DNA of 64,000 nt from Lactobacillaceae bacterium AF64-9pH9TA. Lineage in GTDB: Bacteria > Bacillota > Bacilli > Lactobacillales > Lactobacillaceae. The stretch spans positions 1-64,000 of the forward strand of contig JAQDCK010000006.1 in NCBI GenBank assembly GCA_027681045.1, written 5' to 3'. Of this stretch, positions 1 through 7,670 are shown piece by piece. The notes beneath the pieces were generated by a model, which made no database searches, had not been told where the DNA came from, and saw nothing but the letters and a program-made list of their open reading frames with translations. Both the position numbers and the translations under genes were made by a program. The stretch's first letter is position 1; each line of letters starts with the position of its first letter.

Positions 1-384
1 CAACTTGCGTCAAGTGACGCAACGTTTTATATCTTACTCGCTTGTTTACTTCTTGTCAACAAGTCTTTGATATTTATTTTTGTCTTCAATCATCTTTCGT
101 TAAGAAAGCGCTTTGTGTTTTACTTGAAGGCATCTACTACTTTACCTCCATTTTTTGTTTTTGTCAATCTATATTTTCAATTTTCTTCTAATTTTTTCTT
201 AGCTTTCATTTGCCAGCTTTTTGCAATTCATCCATGCCCTTTTTTCGCCACTCTCCTTTCCCGGGTCCAGTCCAGCTTGTAAAAAAGTGAAATCATTCAC
301 TGCTTTTTTCTGTGCTTTCATCACTCTACTCTAGCACAATCGTAAGCATTTACACACTCCAGATTCATTGAAATTTATGGCCTT
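1..384. other. Gene-free T-rich stretch at window edge
   Basis: No convincing gene is seen. A perfect 8-bp inverted repeat with a 2-nt centre (TTGCGTCA-AG-TGACGCAA, 5-22) lies at the very edge and could be an operator or a weak terminator of a gene outside the window. The 71-codon reading frame at 67-282 is low-complexity (Phe/Leu-rich, T-rich DNA), lacks a ribosome binding site and is not called. Confidence 0.5.
281..309 (+). terminator. Rho-independent terminator-like hairpin
   Basis: An inverted repeat AAAAGTGAA / TTCACTGCTTTT with a 4-nt loop is followed by a T run. It sits between the window edge and the adhE relic, and is A-rich on the other side, so it could act in both directions. 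Confidence 0.5.
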
Positions 385-610
385 TTTCGGCTTGGCAAAA
401 AAATCAGACCACTGTTACTGCTGCCAAGGAATTGTCAGCTGATGAAAAGATGGAAGAAGCCAAGCGCTATACAGGTGAATTAGTTAACAAAGCCTTGGTC
501 GCTAAAGAAGCTTACGCGACCTACAACTAGGAGCTGACCAGTGCACGGTGCAGAACCCGCGCCAGCCAAGCATGGCTGAAATCAAGCAGCTTTTGCTCAG
601 CATGTATTAA
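385..610 (+). pseudogene. adhE: Deletion relic of adhE (bifunctional aldehyde/alcohol dehydrogenase)
   Basis: Two pieces of one gene are joined. The first (about 400-530) encodes AAKELSADEKMEEAKRYTGE and on to a stop, which resembles the N-terminus of Lactobacillales AdhE. The second (about 535-610, another frame) encodes ADQCTVQNPRQPSMAEIKQ and then LLLSMY-stop, which matches the conserved C-terminus of iron-dependent alcohol dehydrogenases (DDQCTTANPR...SELKQ in known AdhE). Nearly all of the roughly 870-residue enzyme between them is gone, and no start codon is left. The assignment rests on recalled family sequence, not on a search. Confidence 0.65.
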
Positions 611-670
611 AAATACCTTTCCTGGATTTTTCCTAAAATTTTAGTCATCTGTAATCCACCAATAAAACAA

Positions 671-710
671 AACAAGTCCTGTTTGAGTTTATCAAGCAGG
701 ACTTGTTTTT
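671..710 (-). terminator. Strong terminator after the formate/nitrite transporter gene
   Basis: A 14-bp stem (AACAAGTCCTGTTT pairing with AAGCAGGACTTGTT, one G-U) has T tracts on both strands. It lies just downstream of the minus-strand transporter gene and just after the adhE relic, so it can serve both sides. Confidence 0.85.
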
Positions 711-732
711 GGTAAAAGGAGCTTTCAGTTAA

Positions 733-1503
733 TTATTTCTTGTCCTTGGCAGCCAGCCAGTATGGCAAGGATACAAAGACAATACCGCCGACCATGTTGC
801 CCAGGGTTACCCAGAGCAGGTTGTAGAACATGCCGCCGGTTGAAACGGCGCCTGCCCCTTGCACTGGATTCAGCAAGGCAACGATGAAGGTCGTCATATT
901 GGCCACGCTGTGCTCAAAGCCAGTTGAGAAGAAGGCCAAAAGGCACCAGAAGATCATGATCAGCTTAGCTGAGTCGCTCTTGGTCTGGAAGCCTGACCAA
1001 ACAGCCAGGCAGACCAAGATGTTACAGAGAATGCCCCGCAAGAAAAGCTGGCCAGCTGGCGCAGCCATCTTAGCAGCTGCCGCCTTGGTGAAGACAGTTG
1101 CCGTAACTGGCAGATCCAGACCGGATTTGACAAACATCCAGGCCAAGATGCCAGCCCCCAGCAGGTTGCCCAGCCAGCAAACCAGCCAGAGAAGACCCGC
1201 TTGGCCCAGCTTGACCCTCTTTTCCAAAAGGCCCGCACTCATCACGAAGTTGTTGCCAGTAAAAAGTTCGGCTCCAGGAATGACCACCAGACTCAAGGCA
1301 ATCCCGAAGATCAGCCCCTTGATCAAGTTAGCAAAGGGGTTTGTCCCTAATTGTCCCCCAACCGTGAAGGACAACAAGATCCCGAAACCGATGTACATCC
1401 CTGCTAAAATAGAAAGCACGACATAGCCGGCTGGATTAGTCTTCAGCAGGTTAAATTTCTTTTGCGCCGCGCCAGCAGCCGCGGCAAATGATTCCTTATA
1501 CAT
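733..1503 (-). CDS. focA: Formate/nitrite transporter family protein (FocA/NirC type)
   Basis: A 256-residue polytopic membrane protein with about six hydrophobic segments and the family's typical length. Members form pentameric channels for small monovalent anions such as formate or nitrite. The start is ATG at 1503 because GAGG (complement of 1511-1514) is correctly spaced there; an upstream in-frame start would add 11 residues without a better ribosome site. It stands alone with a strong terminator. Formate is the likely substrate, since this kind of organism takes up formate for purine synthesis and the neighbouring adhE, a gene of formate-producing metabolism, is destroyed; that link is inference. 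Confidence 0.8.
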   Translation of the reverse strand: MYKESFAAAAGAAQKKFNLLKTNPAGYVVLSILAGMYIGFGILLSFTVGGQLGTNPFANLIKGLIFGIALSLVVIPGAELFTGNNFVMSAGLLEKRVKLGQAGLLWLVCWLGNLLGAGILAWMFVKSGLDLPVTATVFTKAAAAKMAAPAGQLFLRGILCNILVCLAVWSGFQTKSDSAKLIMIFWCLLAFFSTGFEHSVANMTTFIVALLNPVQGAGAVSTGGMFYNLLWVTLGNMVGGIVFVSLPYWLAAKDKK

Positions 1504-1662
1504 TATGTTACCTCTTATTCTTTTGCATGAAAGCACTTAATTCCTGTAAATTATTATATGCTTTTCTCTGGTCTGTGTAAACGCTTTTCTTGATATAAAT
1601 CAAATATTTTTTAGCTAAAAATATTATTAATAGGAATATTAGCAAAGCGAACTACCAAAGAA

Positions 1663-1702
1663 AAAAACTCAAGCCCAGCAGTAATGCGGGATTTAGTTTT
1701 TT
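1663..1702 (-). terminator. Imperfect terminator after the unidentified pseudogene
   Basis: On the minus strand an imperfect stem (AACTAAATCCCGC ... GGGCTTGAGTT) is followed by TTTTTTT. It directly follows the stop codon at 1701. Confidence 0.5.
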
Positions 1703-2300
1703 ACAGATTATTAATTAACCAGTCAATGACCTTGTTCCAAAAATGCTTCCAGTGGTATGAGACCAGTTCCCAGCCGTGCAGGCGGTTGTCATAGTCCCCG
1801 TCCGGGCTGGTGATGACAATCTTTGAAGGCTCCGTCATAAACGTCGTCTTTAACATCGCCTGGATCCTGGATCTGGATTTCCGGGACATACTCCTTTGCC
1901 CCTTCTTTAACGCTCTTGGCCTTTTGCCGCTTCTTTTATAAAAGCCTTGATCTTGTATAAAGAGACAGTGGTGCGGTTTTGGGCAAAGCGGCCGCGGACA
2001 TTCAGTTCTGAACTTAAAGCCGCCCGCTTGTCCTCAGGCACGGAGACCCGCTTGTCATTCTTCAACTTGAACATGTCAACCTTGTATATAGTCTTGATTG
2101 CCCCGCCCTGTTTTTTAGTTGACCGTCTGCTGGCCGATCTTGTTGCCCGAAAATACGCAGTTCAGCTTGCAGTCGCCTACTTTCGCCTTTTTTAAAGTCA
2201 AGAGGCCAACCAGATCCAGGCGGTTGGCTTCCCAGTAGTCAAAGCCGGGCATTTTGGCCGAGAAAGTGACGAAATTGCTGCAGACATAGTGCTGCTCCAT
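1701..2300 (-). pseudogene. Frameshifted gene remnant, function not recognised
   Basis: Three pieces of coding-like sequence lie in order but in different frames on the minus strand. They are an N-side piece (2300-2115, starting MEQHYVCSNFVTFSAKMPGF), a middle piece (about 2115-1930, with a Lys-rich stretch containing MFKLKNDKRVSVPEDKR) and a C-side piece ending with PDGDYDNRLHGWELVSYHW and a stop at 1701. Together they would be about 195 residues interrupted by frameshifts. The C-side Asp/Gly/His-rich motif hints at an enzyme, but I do not recognise the family. A terminator follows. Confidence 0.5.
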
Positions 2301-2446
2301 ATAAGCACACTCCCGCCAGTAGGGCTTAAGCCCCTTCGAGTTATCAAAAGGGTCTTTTAAGAATTACTTGCCGGCGTGGACAAGACCGCTCTTAATGCAT
2401 AAAATAAAAGTGATGAAAATTCTAGAACGAAAGAATGGAGGATGTC

Positions 2447-3067
2447 ATGAAAAAGAAAGTTCTCTTGATTGCTTTTGCGGCCCTGGCTCTGACTGCCTGC
2501 TCCAGCAAAAAGACCACGACGGATAGCGAAAGCGCCAAGAAAGCCGCGAGCTCAATTTCCAGCTCCAATGTCGTCAAGCAGACCAGCAACAAGATCAATC
2601 TCACTAATTACAAGAAGATCAAGGTCGTTGAAAAGACCGGGTCTACTCCCAGCCAGGTAACTGACCTCCTGGGCCGGGAAGCTGACGCCAAGAGCAAGGC
2701 CAAAATCAGCAAGCTCAAAGCCACCATCTACACTTGGGAAGGGGTCCAAAACGGCAGTGCTGGCTCCAACCTGGCCGTTGAATTCGCCAACGGCGTGGCG
2801 ATTGCCAAGCAGATTTCCGGGCTTGTAGTCAACCGATCCAAGCAAATTACGCCCAAAGACTACAAGTCCCTCAAGAAGGGGATGAGCCAGGAAGAAGTCG
2901 AAGCCATTGTCGGCAAGCCCAACGGCTACTCAGAATCTGACTATTCCAATTCTGACGTCGACCTCTGGCTCTACACCAGCGGCCTGAAGAGCGACGGCCA
3001 GGCCAACTTCTACGTTACCTTCCAGAAAAACAAGCTGGTCGCCAAAAAAGCCCAGAACTTTAACTAA
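2447..3067 (+). CDS. Surface lipoprotein with two DUF3862/BLIP-like repeats
   Basis: A 206-residue lipoprotein. The N-terminus MKKKVLLIAFAALALTACSS is a lipoprotein signal peptide with lipobox LTAC, so it should be anchored outside the membrane through Cys18. A Ser/Lys-rich linker follows, then two related segments (about residues 46-115 and 125-206). The second, reading LKKGMSQEEVEAIVGKPNG, is typical of the SmpA/BLIP-like fold found in DUF3862 proteins. ATG 2447 is chosen over 2435 because GGAGG (2437-2441) lies 5 nt before it. Ligand and role are unknown. It is monocistronic with its own terminator. Confidence 0.8.
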   Translation: MKKKVLLIAFAALALTACSSKKTTTDSESAKKAASSISSSNVVKQTSNKINLTNYKKIKVVEKTGSTPSQVTDLLGREADAKSKAKISKLKATIYTWEGVQNGSAGSNLAVEFANGVAIAKQISGLVVNRSKQITPKDYKSLKKGMSQEEVEAIVGKPNGYSESDYSNSDVDLWLYTSGLKSDGQANFYVTFQKNKLVAKKAQNFN

Positions 3068-3071
3068 AGCA

Positions 3072-3103
3072 AAAGAGCTCCCGGAATCCGGGAGCTCTTT
3101 TTT
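3072..3103 (+). terminator. Terminator of the lipoprotein gene
   Basis: A perfect 13-bp stem (AAAGAGCTCCCGG / CCGGGAGCTCTTT, loop AAT) is followed by T residues, 4 nt after the stop codon. Confidence 0.95.
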
Positions 3104-3144
3104 GACCTGAAAAATAAGTTGGATATAGAAAATAAAAAATAAAA

Positions 3145-3171
3145 CAAAAAAAGCAAGCATTTCTGCTTGCT
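3145..3171 (-). terminator. Terminator of tRNA-Leu
   Basis: On the minus strand AGCAAGCAGAAATGCTTGCT is followed by TTTTTTTG, 8 nt past the 3' end of the tRNA. Confidence 0.85.
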
Positions 3172-3178
3172 CGCGTCA

Positions 3179-3262
3179 TGCCCACTAAAGGAGTCGAACC
3201 TTCACTCTGTTGCCAGAACAGCGACCTGAACGCTGCGCGTCTGCCAATTCCGCCAAGTGGGC
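3179..3262 (-). tRNA. tRNA-Leu (anticodon CAG)
   Basis: An 84-nt class II tRNA. The 7-bp acceptor stem is GCCCACT/AGTGGGC with discriminator A, and the D-arm begins with GGCGGAATTGGCAGACGC. The anticodon stem CAGCG/CGCTG encloses TTCAGGT, giving anticodon CAG. A long variable arm (TTCTGGCAACAGA region) and a T arm with GGTTCGACTCC are present. CCA is not encoded. It decodes CUG, a common codon in GC-rich genes of this genome. Confidence 0.95.
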
Positions 3263-3331
3263 TTTCCGATGACAATATTTATAATAGCAAAAGTTTTTAG
3301 AAAAGGGAAGGTCTTTTTACAAAAAACTTGT

Positions 3332-3557
3332 CTTAATTACTTCCCCGCTGGACTTGACCAGCTGCATGTATTCACCCCGGACGGCGACCAGGGCCGCCAT
3401 CCGAGCTGTTTTCCTGTTGACTGATCAGCCGGCTGGAAATCCCGGTCCGGGTCTTGATCCACTCGTCACTGGTCTCCATGATCTGGCTCAAGTCGTCGTT
3501 GCTGACCGCAAATTCGGACAGGTAACGGCTGCTTTTTGCAATTCTATCGTAAGGCAA
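3332..3557 (-). pseudogene. fabH: Relic of fabH (beta-ketoacyl-ACP synthase III), N-terminal part
   Basis: The minus strand encodes about 50 residues including [20 protein letters not shown] followed by [15 protein letters not shown]. This is the conserved N-terminal block of FabH (NDDL..I.DTSDEWI..RTGI). The frame then breaks at GAT-GGC (about 3398) and only a short tail ending at about 3332 remains, so the roughly 275 residues carrying the Cys-His-Asn active site are missing. The tail may derive from a different gene. FabH starts each fatty acid chain, so if this was the only copy, de novo synthesis would depend on another locus. Confidence 0.65.
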
Positions 3558-3738
3558 GGCTGACCCCTTTCCATCTCAAAACTATAATTTTGTTGACATG
3601 TATAAAGTATAGTCCTGGCCTAAAAAACATCAATACTATTCACGTACCGTATAGTCTACAAATACCTTATAAAGCTAGTATTCATAAGTTTTTTGCGTTC
3701 CTGGCCCATATATAGCTTTTTCTTTTTTAATTTTTTGC

Positions 3739-3778
3739 TAGCAAAAAGAAAAGACCCGGAGACATTTGCTCCGAGCCT
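3739..3778 (-). terminator. Terminator of the AI-2E family permease gene
   Basis: On the minus strand GCTCGGAG-CAAATGT-CTCCGGGT (8-bp stem with two wobble pairs) is followed by a T/C-rich tract CTTTTCTTTTT. Confidence 0.7.
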
Positions 3779-3810
3779 GTCGACTAAGTTGTTATTTTTT
3801 AAATCTTATG

Positions 3811-4884
3811 TTATTTTTCCAGCCGCTTCTGCTCTATCCGCTTTCTGGCCTCCTGCAGCTTTTCCTGCTTGCTGTTGATGTTTTTGACCCCCAGGATATC
3901 CAAAAAGAAAGTAAAGATCGGGACACTGACGATCAAGCCCCAGGTGCCGAAGAAGTGCTCGCCAAAGAGCAGGACCACGAAGGTGTAGAAAATCGGCAAT
4001 TCCGTCTTGCTGGACATAAATTTTGGGTTCAAGATATAGGTTTCCAGGGTGTGCAGGACAGCGATCATGATCAAAATGTAGATCACGTCCTGGATCCCGC
4101 CGACCGTATAAGCCACCAGAGACAGAGGGATTAGGGAAATGATCACCCCGGCTACTGGGACCAGGCTGCAGATGAAGACCATGAGGCCCAGGGCAAAAAT
4201 CTGCGGCATCTTCATAACCGCCAGGCAGACAATGGTCAAAGCCGTGTTGCAGATGGCAATAAAGAACTGGGCTTCCAGCACCACCCCGAAGGTATTGGTA
4301 AACTTGCGGCCAAAGTAGGCAATGTCTTCAAAAAGCCAGCCAAAGAGGCCGGACTTCAAAAAAGACTGGCTGAAGGTCTGCATTTCTTTTAACTCAATCG
4401 TGTAAAAGAAGCTTAAGACCAGGGCCATGACAAAGGACATGGTGACTGACCCGAAACCCTTCAAGGCCGCCGTCAGCGCCGTTAAGCTGCTCTTGACCTG
4501 GCTGGAGATCGTTTTTTCAGAGACATACTTGTGCAGCTGGGTCATCAGCCAGCCCACGTCATTGGTCTGGTAATAGTCGATCACCGACTTGGTCATCTTG
4601 GTTACCTGCTTGACCAAAACCGGGACATAGTAGCGCAAGGCAAAGTAAAGCAGGACGACGATTAAAAGATAGGTCAAAGCGACAATCAATTTGTCAGAAA
4701 CATGCTTGAATTTCCTCTGGACGAACCTAACCAAGTGAACGATCAAGTAGGTGAAGATAAAGGTGAGCAGGATCGTGTTCATCATCGCCCGCACATAGTA
4801 CAGGGCCAGAATGATCATGACCAGGACCGTTGCCCGCCGCAAGTGAATGTTGTTTTTAAATCTGTTCCATAAACTGGCTTCCAT
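3811..4884 (-). CDS. AI-2E family (UPF0118) membrane transporter
   Basis: A 357-residue membrane protein with about seven to eight hydrophobic segments. Two paired helices lie at the N-terminus (residues 17-50), a soluble region follows at about 85-145, and a C-terminal cluster spans about 150-335. This is the layout and length of the AI-2E/PerM family. The Lys/Arg-rich C-terminal tail faces the cytosol. Members export AI-2 or act as ion antiporters; the substrate cannot be told from sequence. The start at 4884 is supported by a GGAAGG ribosome site. Confidence 0.8.
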   Translation of the reverse strand: MEASLWNRFKNNIHLRRATVLVMIILALYYVRAMMNTILLTFIFTYLIVHLVRFVQRKFKHVSDKLIVALTYLLIVVLLYFALRYYVPVLVKQVTKMTKSVIDYYQTNDVGWLMTQLHKYVSEKTISSQVKSSLTALTAALKGFGSVTMSFVMALVLSFFYTIELKEMQTFSQSFLKSGLFGWLFEDIAYFGRKFTNTFGVVLEAQFFIAICNTALTIVCLAVMKMPQIFALGLMVFICSLVPVAGVIISLIPLSLVAYTVGGIQDVIYILIMIAVLHTLETYILNPKFMSSKTELPIFYTFVVLLFGEHFFGTWGLIVSVPIFTFFLDILGVKNINSKQEKLQEARKRIEQKRLEK

Positions 4885-4959
4885 AGTGCCTTCCCTAACT
4901 AATTAATTTCCGGAAAAATTATTTTGTTTATTGTAAACTTTTGCACCAGAAAAAACAAA

Positions 4960-6735
4960 TCAGAAGGCACCGCCGCCGCTGCCGCCCCCAAAGCCGCCGC
5001 TGGAGACACTGGAGGCCGAGAAATTGCCGCCTGAGCCTGCTGAAGTAGAAATCGCCGCATCAAAGCTGGAGGCAAAGGCCCCGTAGCTGGCACCGGCATA
5101 GTAGTAGGTCCAGTAAGGATCGGCCGCGATCTCTTCTGGGAATTCCAGCTTTAGCTGCTTGAGTACCTTCTTGGCCAGGCCAAAGGCAATGGCATAAGGC
5201 ATGACCTGCTCCCACAGGGTCAGTTCCCCGATGTCGCGCAGCTTGAACTGGCCGATGTCATCCAGCATGGCTTCAAAGCCTAAAGCCTGTTCGGTCGCCC
5301 TTGCCCCCTTTTCCGTCAAGGAAGAGAAGCGGTGCAGGCGCAGGCAGGCCAGACCAAAGGCAGCCAGCACCCAGAGGATGGCTGGAAAGAGCCAGAAGGT
5401 GTATTTGTCATAAAGGAAGAAGCAGACGACGATGGCTGCCACTGAGACAAACATCAAGCCCAGAGTATAGAATGACAAAAGCTCCTTCCGGTCCTGCAAT
5501 TTCTGGTCAATGTAGCCCTCCTTGATCAAGTCCTTTTGGCTGGCCGCCTGCCAGCTTTTGAAGCTGGAAGTAATCCCCTTGCTGCCGCCATATTTCTTTA
5601 AGTCCTTATTGCTGAAACTTTGCCCGTTGCCAAGCTTTTTGAAAAGCCTGTTTAAAAGCGGCAGGTCGCCCTTGTACTTGTTGGTCTTGGCATAAGTGAA
5701 GTTCTTCCCCTTCTTGCCTGCCTGGATTGTAATTTCACCCCGGCCGGCCCGCAGGGCGATTTCTCCGGCCAAGGCCTTGCCGTCCGGGTCTTTTTTAGTC
5801 ACCAGGATCTGGGCCATGGTCGGACTGAAGGCGGGAATTTCAAAATTATGGCCGATTTCTTTCTTGGCCTTGACCGGGCTGCCCGACTTTCTGCTCTTGA
5901 TAAAGACCGGCAGATAAAGCAGCGGTGATAAGGCAAAAAGGGCCAGCCCGATCAATTCATAAACGTTGTGGCGGGCCTTTTTTGCGGCGGTTTCCTTAGC
6001 AAGAGCTTTTTCCTGATCCACGACTTTAGCCGCGATTTCCCCGGAATGCTGCTTTTTATTCTGGCTGACTAAACTGTTTGGAAAAAGCAGGTGCAGCTCC
6101 AGAAAAGTCGACTCCGGCAAAGTGGCTACTTCTGCTTTAACCAGGCCCTTTTCCTTGTCAACGGTCAAATGGCCATTAGCATTGACATGGGCCCAGCCTT
6201 TCAAGAAGGACAGCTTTTTGTCCTGGAAGCGGACAGTCGCTGTAACATTGGAAATCTCTTTATCCCAGCCATCCCCGACAATCTTGAAGTTCAGTTCAGA
6301 AGCGTCCTCATAGCTGTCAACCGCTCCGGAAATCTTGTAGCGGTAGACCACCTGGACCTTCCCATCTTCAACATGGTGGTAAACCTTGAACTTGTAGGAA
6401 TTGCCATCTTTATTGAAGTGGTAGACATTGCCGCTGGCCGCCTGGTTGTTCAAGCCCGGCTTGACCGTCTTTCCGCTGGCCAGGTCTTTGACCTCGACGC
6501 TCTGCCCGCTGACCTTCTGCCCGCTGGCTAAGTTCTGGGTGTAATAAACCCCGTTAGCTGAATCGCCAAAATCATAGACGATCTTCCGGGTCATTGACAA
6601 GGACCCGTCAGAATTAACAACTGCCGTGACATCCATCTTGGTCAGGTCATAATCGGCAAAAACTTTTTCTGGTAAAAAGAAGGCCGAAAAGCTGGCCAAA
6701 AATAAAGCCAGGACCCAAAGATACTTCCGTTTCAT
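4960..6735 (-). CDS. DUF2207 family predicted membrane protein
   Basis: A 591-residue protein. It has a signal peptide (MKRKYLWVLALFLASFSAFF...VFA) and an extracytoplasmic N-terminal domain to about residue 255 of DUF2207 type, with the ending YDFGDSANGVYY typical of its first strands. A membrane helix lies near 290, a cytosolic segment follows, two more helices are near 470-515, and the extreme C-terminus is Gly/Ser-rich (SSGGFGGGSGGGAF), a hallmark of the family. ATG 6735 is preferred over an upstream start because GGGAG precedes it. The role is unknown; cell-envelope function is inferred. Confidence 0.8.
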   Translation of the reverse strand: MKRKYLWVLALFLASFSAFFLPEKVFADYDLTKMDVTAVVNSDGSLSMTRKIVYDFGDSANGVYYTQNLASGQKVSGQSVEVKDLASGKTVKPGLNNQAASGNVYHFNKDGNSYKFKVYHHVEDGKVQVVYRYKISGAVDSYEDASELNFKIVGDGWDKEISNVTATVRFQDKKLSFLKGWAHVNANGHLTVDKEKGLVKAEVATLPESTFLELHLLFPNSLVSQNKKQHSGEIAAKVVDQEKALAKETAAKKARHNVYELIGLALFALSPLLYLPVFIKSRKSGSPVKAKKEIGHNFEIPAFSPTMAQILVTKKDPDGKALAGEIALRAGRGEITIQAGKKGKNFTYAKTNKYKGDLPLLNRLFKKLGNGQSFSNKDLKKYGGSKGITSSFKSWQAASQKDLIKEGYIDQKLQDRKELLSFYTLGLMFVSVAAIVVCFFLYDKYTFWLFPAILWVLAAFGLACLRLHRFSSLTEKGARATEQALGFEAMLDDIGQFKLRDIGELTLWEQVMPYAIAFGLAKKVLKQLKLEFPEEIAADPYWTYYYAGASYGAFASSFDAAISTSAGSGGNFSASSVSSGGFGGGSGGGAF

Positions 6736-6893
6736 CTTTTTTCTCCCTTTCATTTTTCCATTGTTCAGACAAGCAAGGCTAGCTGACGCAATTTGAGAAT
6801 ATTTTTTCTTAATTTTATTATAATTCAAGCAGCAATTGCTTGGCAACGCGAAAAACATCAGCGTTTATTCCTAGAAAACAAGCCTTTCTTATG

Positions 6894-6919
6894 TTTACAT
6901 CCCTAAGGCGTGGTATACT
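6894..6919 (+). promoter_or_regulatory. Extended -10 promoter of the Ser-rich protein gene
   Basis: TGG-TATACT (6911-6919) forms an extended -10 element. The nearest -35-like TTTACA (6894-6899) is only 14 nt away, so the extended -10 probably dominates. The gene begins 50 nt downstream. Confidence 0.5.
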
Positions 6920-6969
6920 GTAGTTATTAACGTGGTCTAATAGACCAAATTGTGTTGGGAGGAAATACA

Positions 6970-7596
6970 ATGCGCAAACCAATGCTGGCCGGCATCCTTG
7001 CCGCTGAACTCGCTTTAGTCGGGGCAGCTGTCTTTTATCACCAAAGCCAGGCTGACAAGAGCAGTCAGTCTGCTGGCAGCAGCAAGACCTACAAGGTTTA
7101 CAGCAAGGCCGAAAAGGCCAAGGCCGAAAAGGACAAAGAAGACGAAAAGTCCAAATCATCAAGCAAGGCTAAAAGCAAGAGCAAGAAGAGCAAAAAGAAG
7201 TCATCCAGTTCTTCAAGCTCTTCAGAAGACATGAGCCAATCATCATCTAGTGAATCTTCAAATTCTTCAAGCGAGGATTCATCCAGTTCAAGCTACAGCT
7301 ATTCCAGCCAGGCCAAGTCTAGCAAGAAGAAGTCGACCAAGAGCTCAAACAGTTCAAGCTCCACTACTTGGGGATCAGCATACAGCAACTCAACTTACAG
7401 CTACTCCAGCTCAAGCAGCTCAAAGAGCTCCACTAAGTCATCTGCTTCAACTAGCTCTTCCAGCTACACGCCTAAGAAGAGCAGTACGACCACCAACAAG
7501 TCTACGACTAACGATGATGTCAACAAGACTGACGATGATGTCAACACGACTGAAGACCTGCCAGAAGAAAATATCAACAACGACAGCGATAATTAA
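6970..7596 (+). CDS. Ser/Lys-rich low-complexity protein with N-terminal membrane segment
   Basis: 208 residues. Residues 1-25 form a signal peptide or anchor (MRKPMLAGILAAELALVGAA). The rest is almost wholly Ser, Lys, Thr and Asn with short SSSS and KSKKSKK runs, and the last 25 residues are acidic (NDDVNKTDDDVNTTED). No LPXTG motif or lipobox is seen. The start is fixed by GGGAGG at 6957-6962. It resembles secreted wall-associated linkers or glycoprotein stalks of lactobacilli, which can be O-glycosylated. Function is unknown. Confidence 0.7.
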   Translation: MRKPMLAGILAAELALVGAAVFYHQSQADKSSQSAGSSKTYKVYSKAEKAKAEKDKEDEKSKSSSKAKSKSKKSKKKSSSSSSSSEDMSQSSSSESSNSSSEDSSSSSYSYSSQAKSSKKKSTKSSNSSSSTTWGSAYSNSTYSYSSSSSSKSSTKSSASTSSSSYTPKKSSTTTNKSTTNDDVNKTDDDVNTTEDLPEENINNDSDN

Positions 7597-7610
7597 AGAG
7601 TCGGCAAACA

Positions 7611-7651
7611 AAAATAGTTCAAGATCGTTTATGATCTTGAACTATTTTTTT
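7611..7651 (+). terminator. Bidirectional terminator between the Ser-rich gene and aspS
   Basis: A 16-bp stem AAAATAGTTCAAGATC / GATCTTGAACTATTTT carries T tracts on both strands, between convergent genes. Confidence 0.9.
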
Positions 7652-7670
7652 ACGCTTTTTCAGCTGCTTT

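Noticed and set aside
67-282. 71-codon Phe/Leu-rich frame
   Set aside because: T-rich DNA, no ribosome site, no recognisable pattern.
830-1426. 198-codon frame opposite the formate/nitrite transporter gene
   Set aside because: Antisense shadow of a conserved gene, no ribosome site, biased composition.
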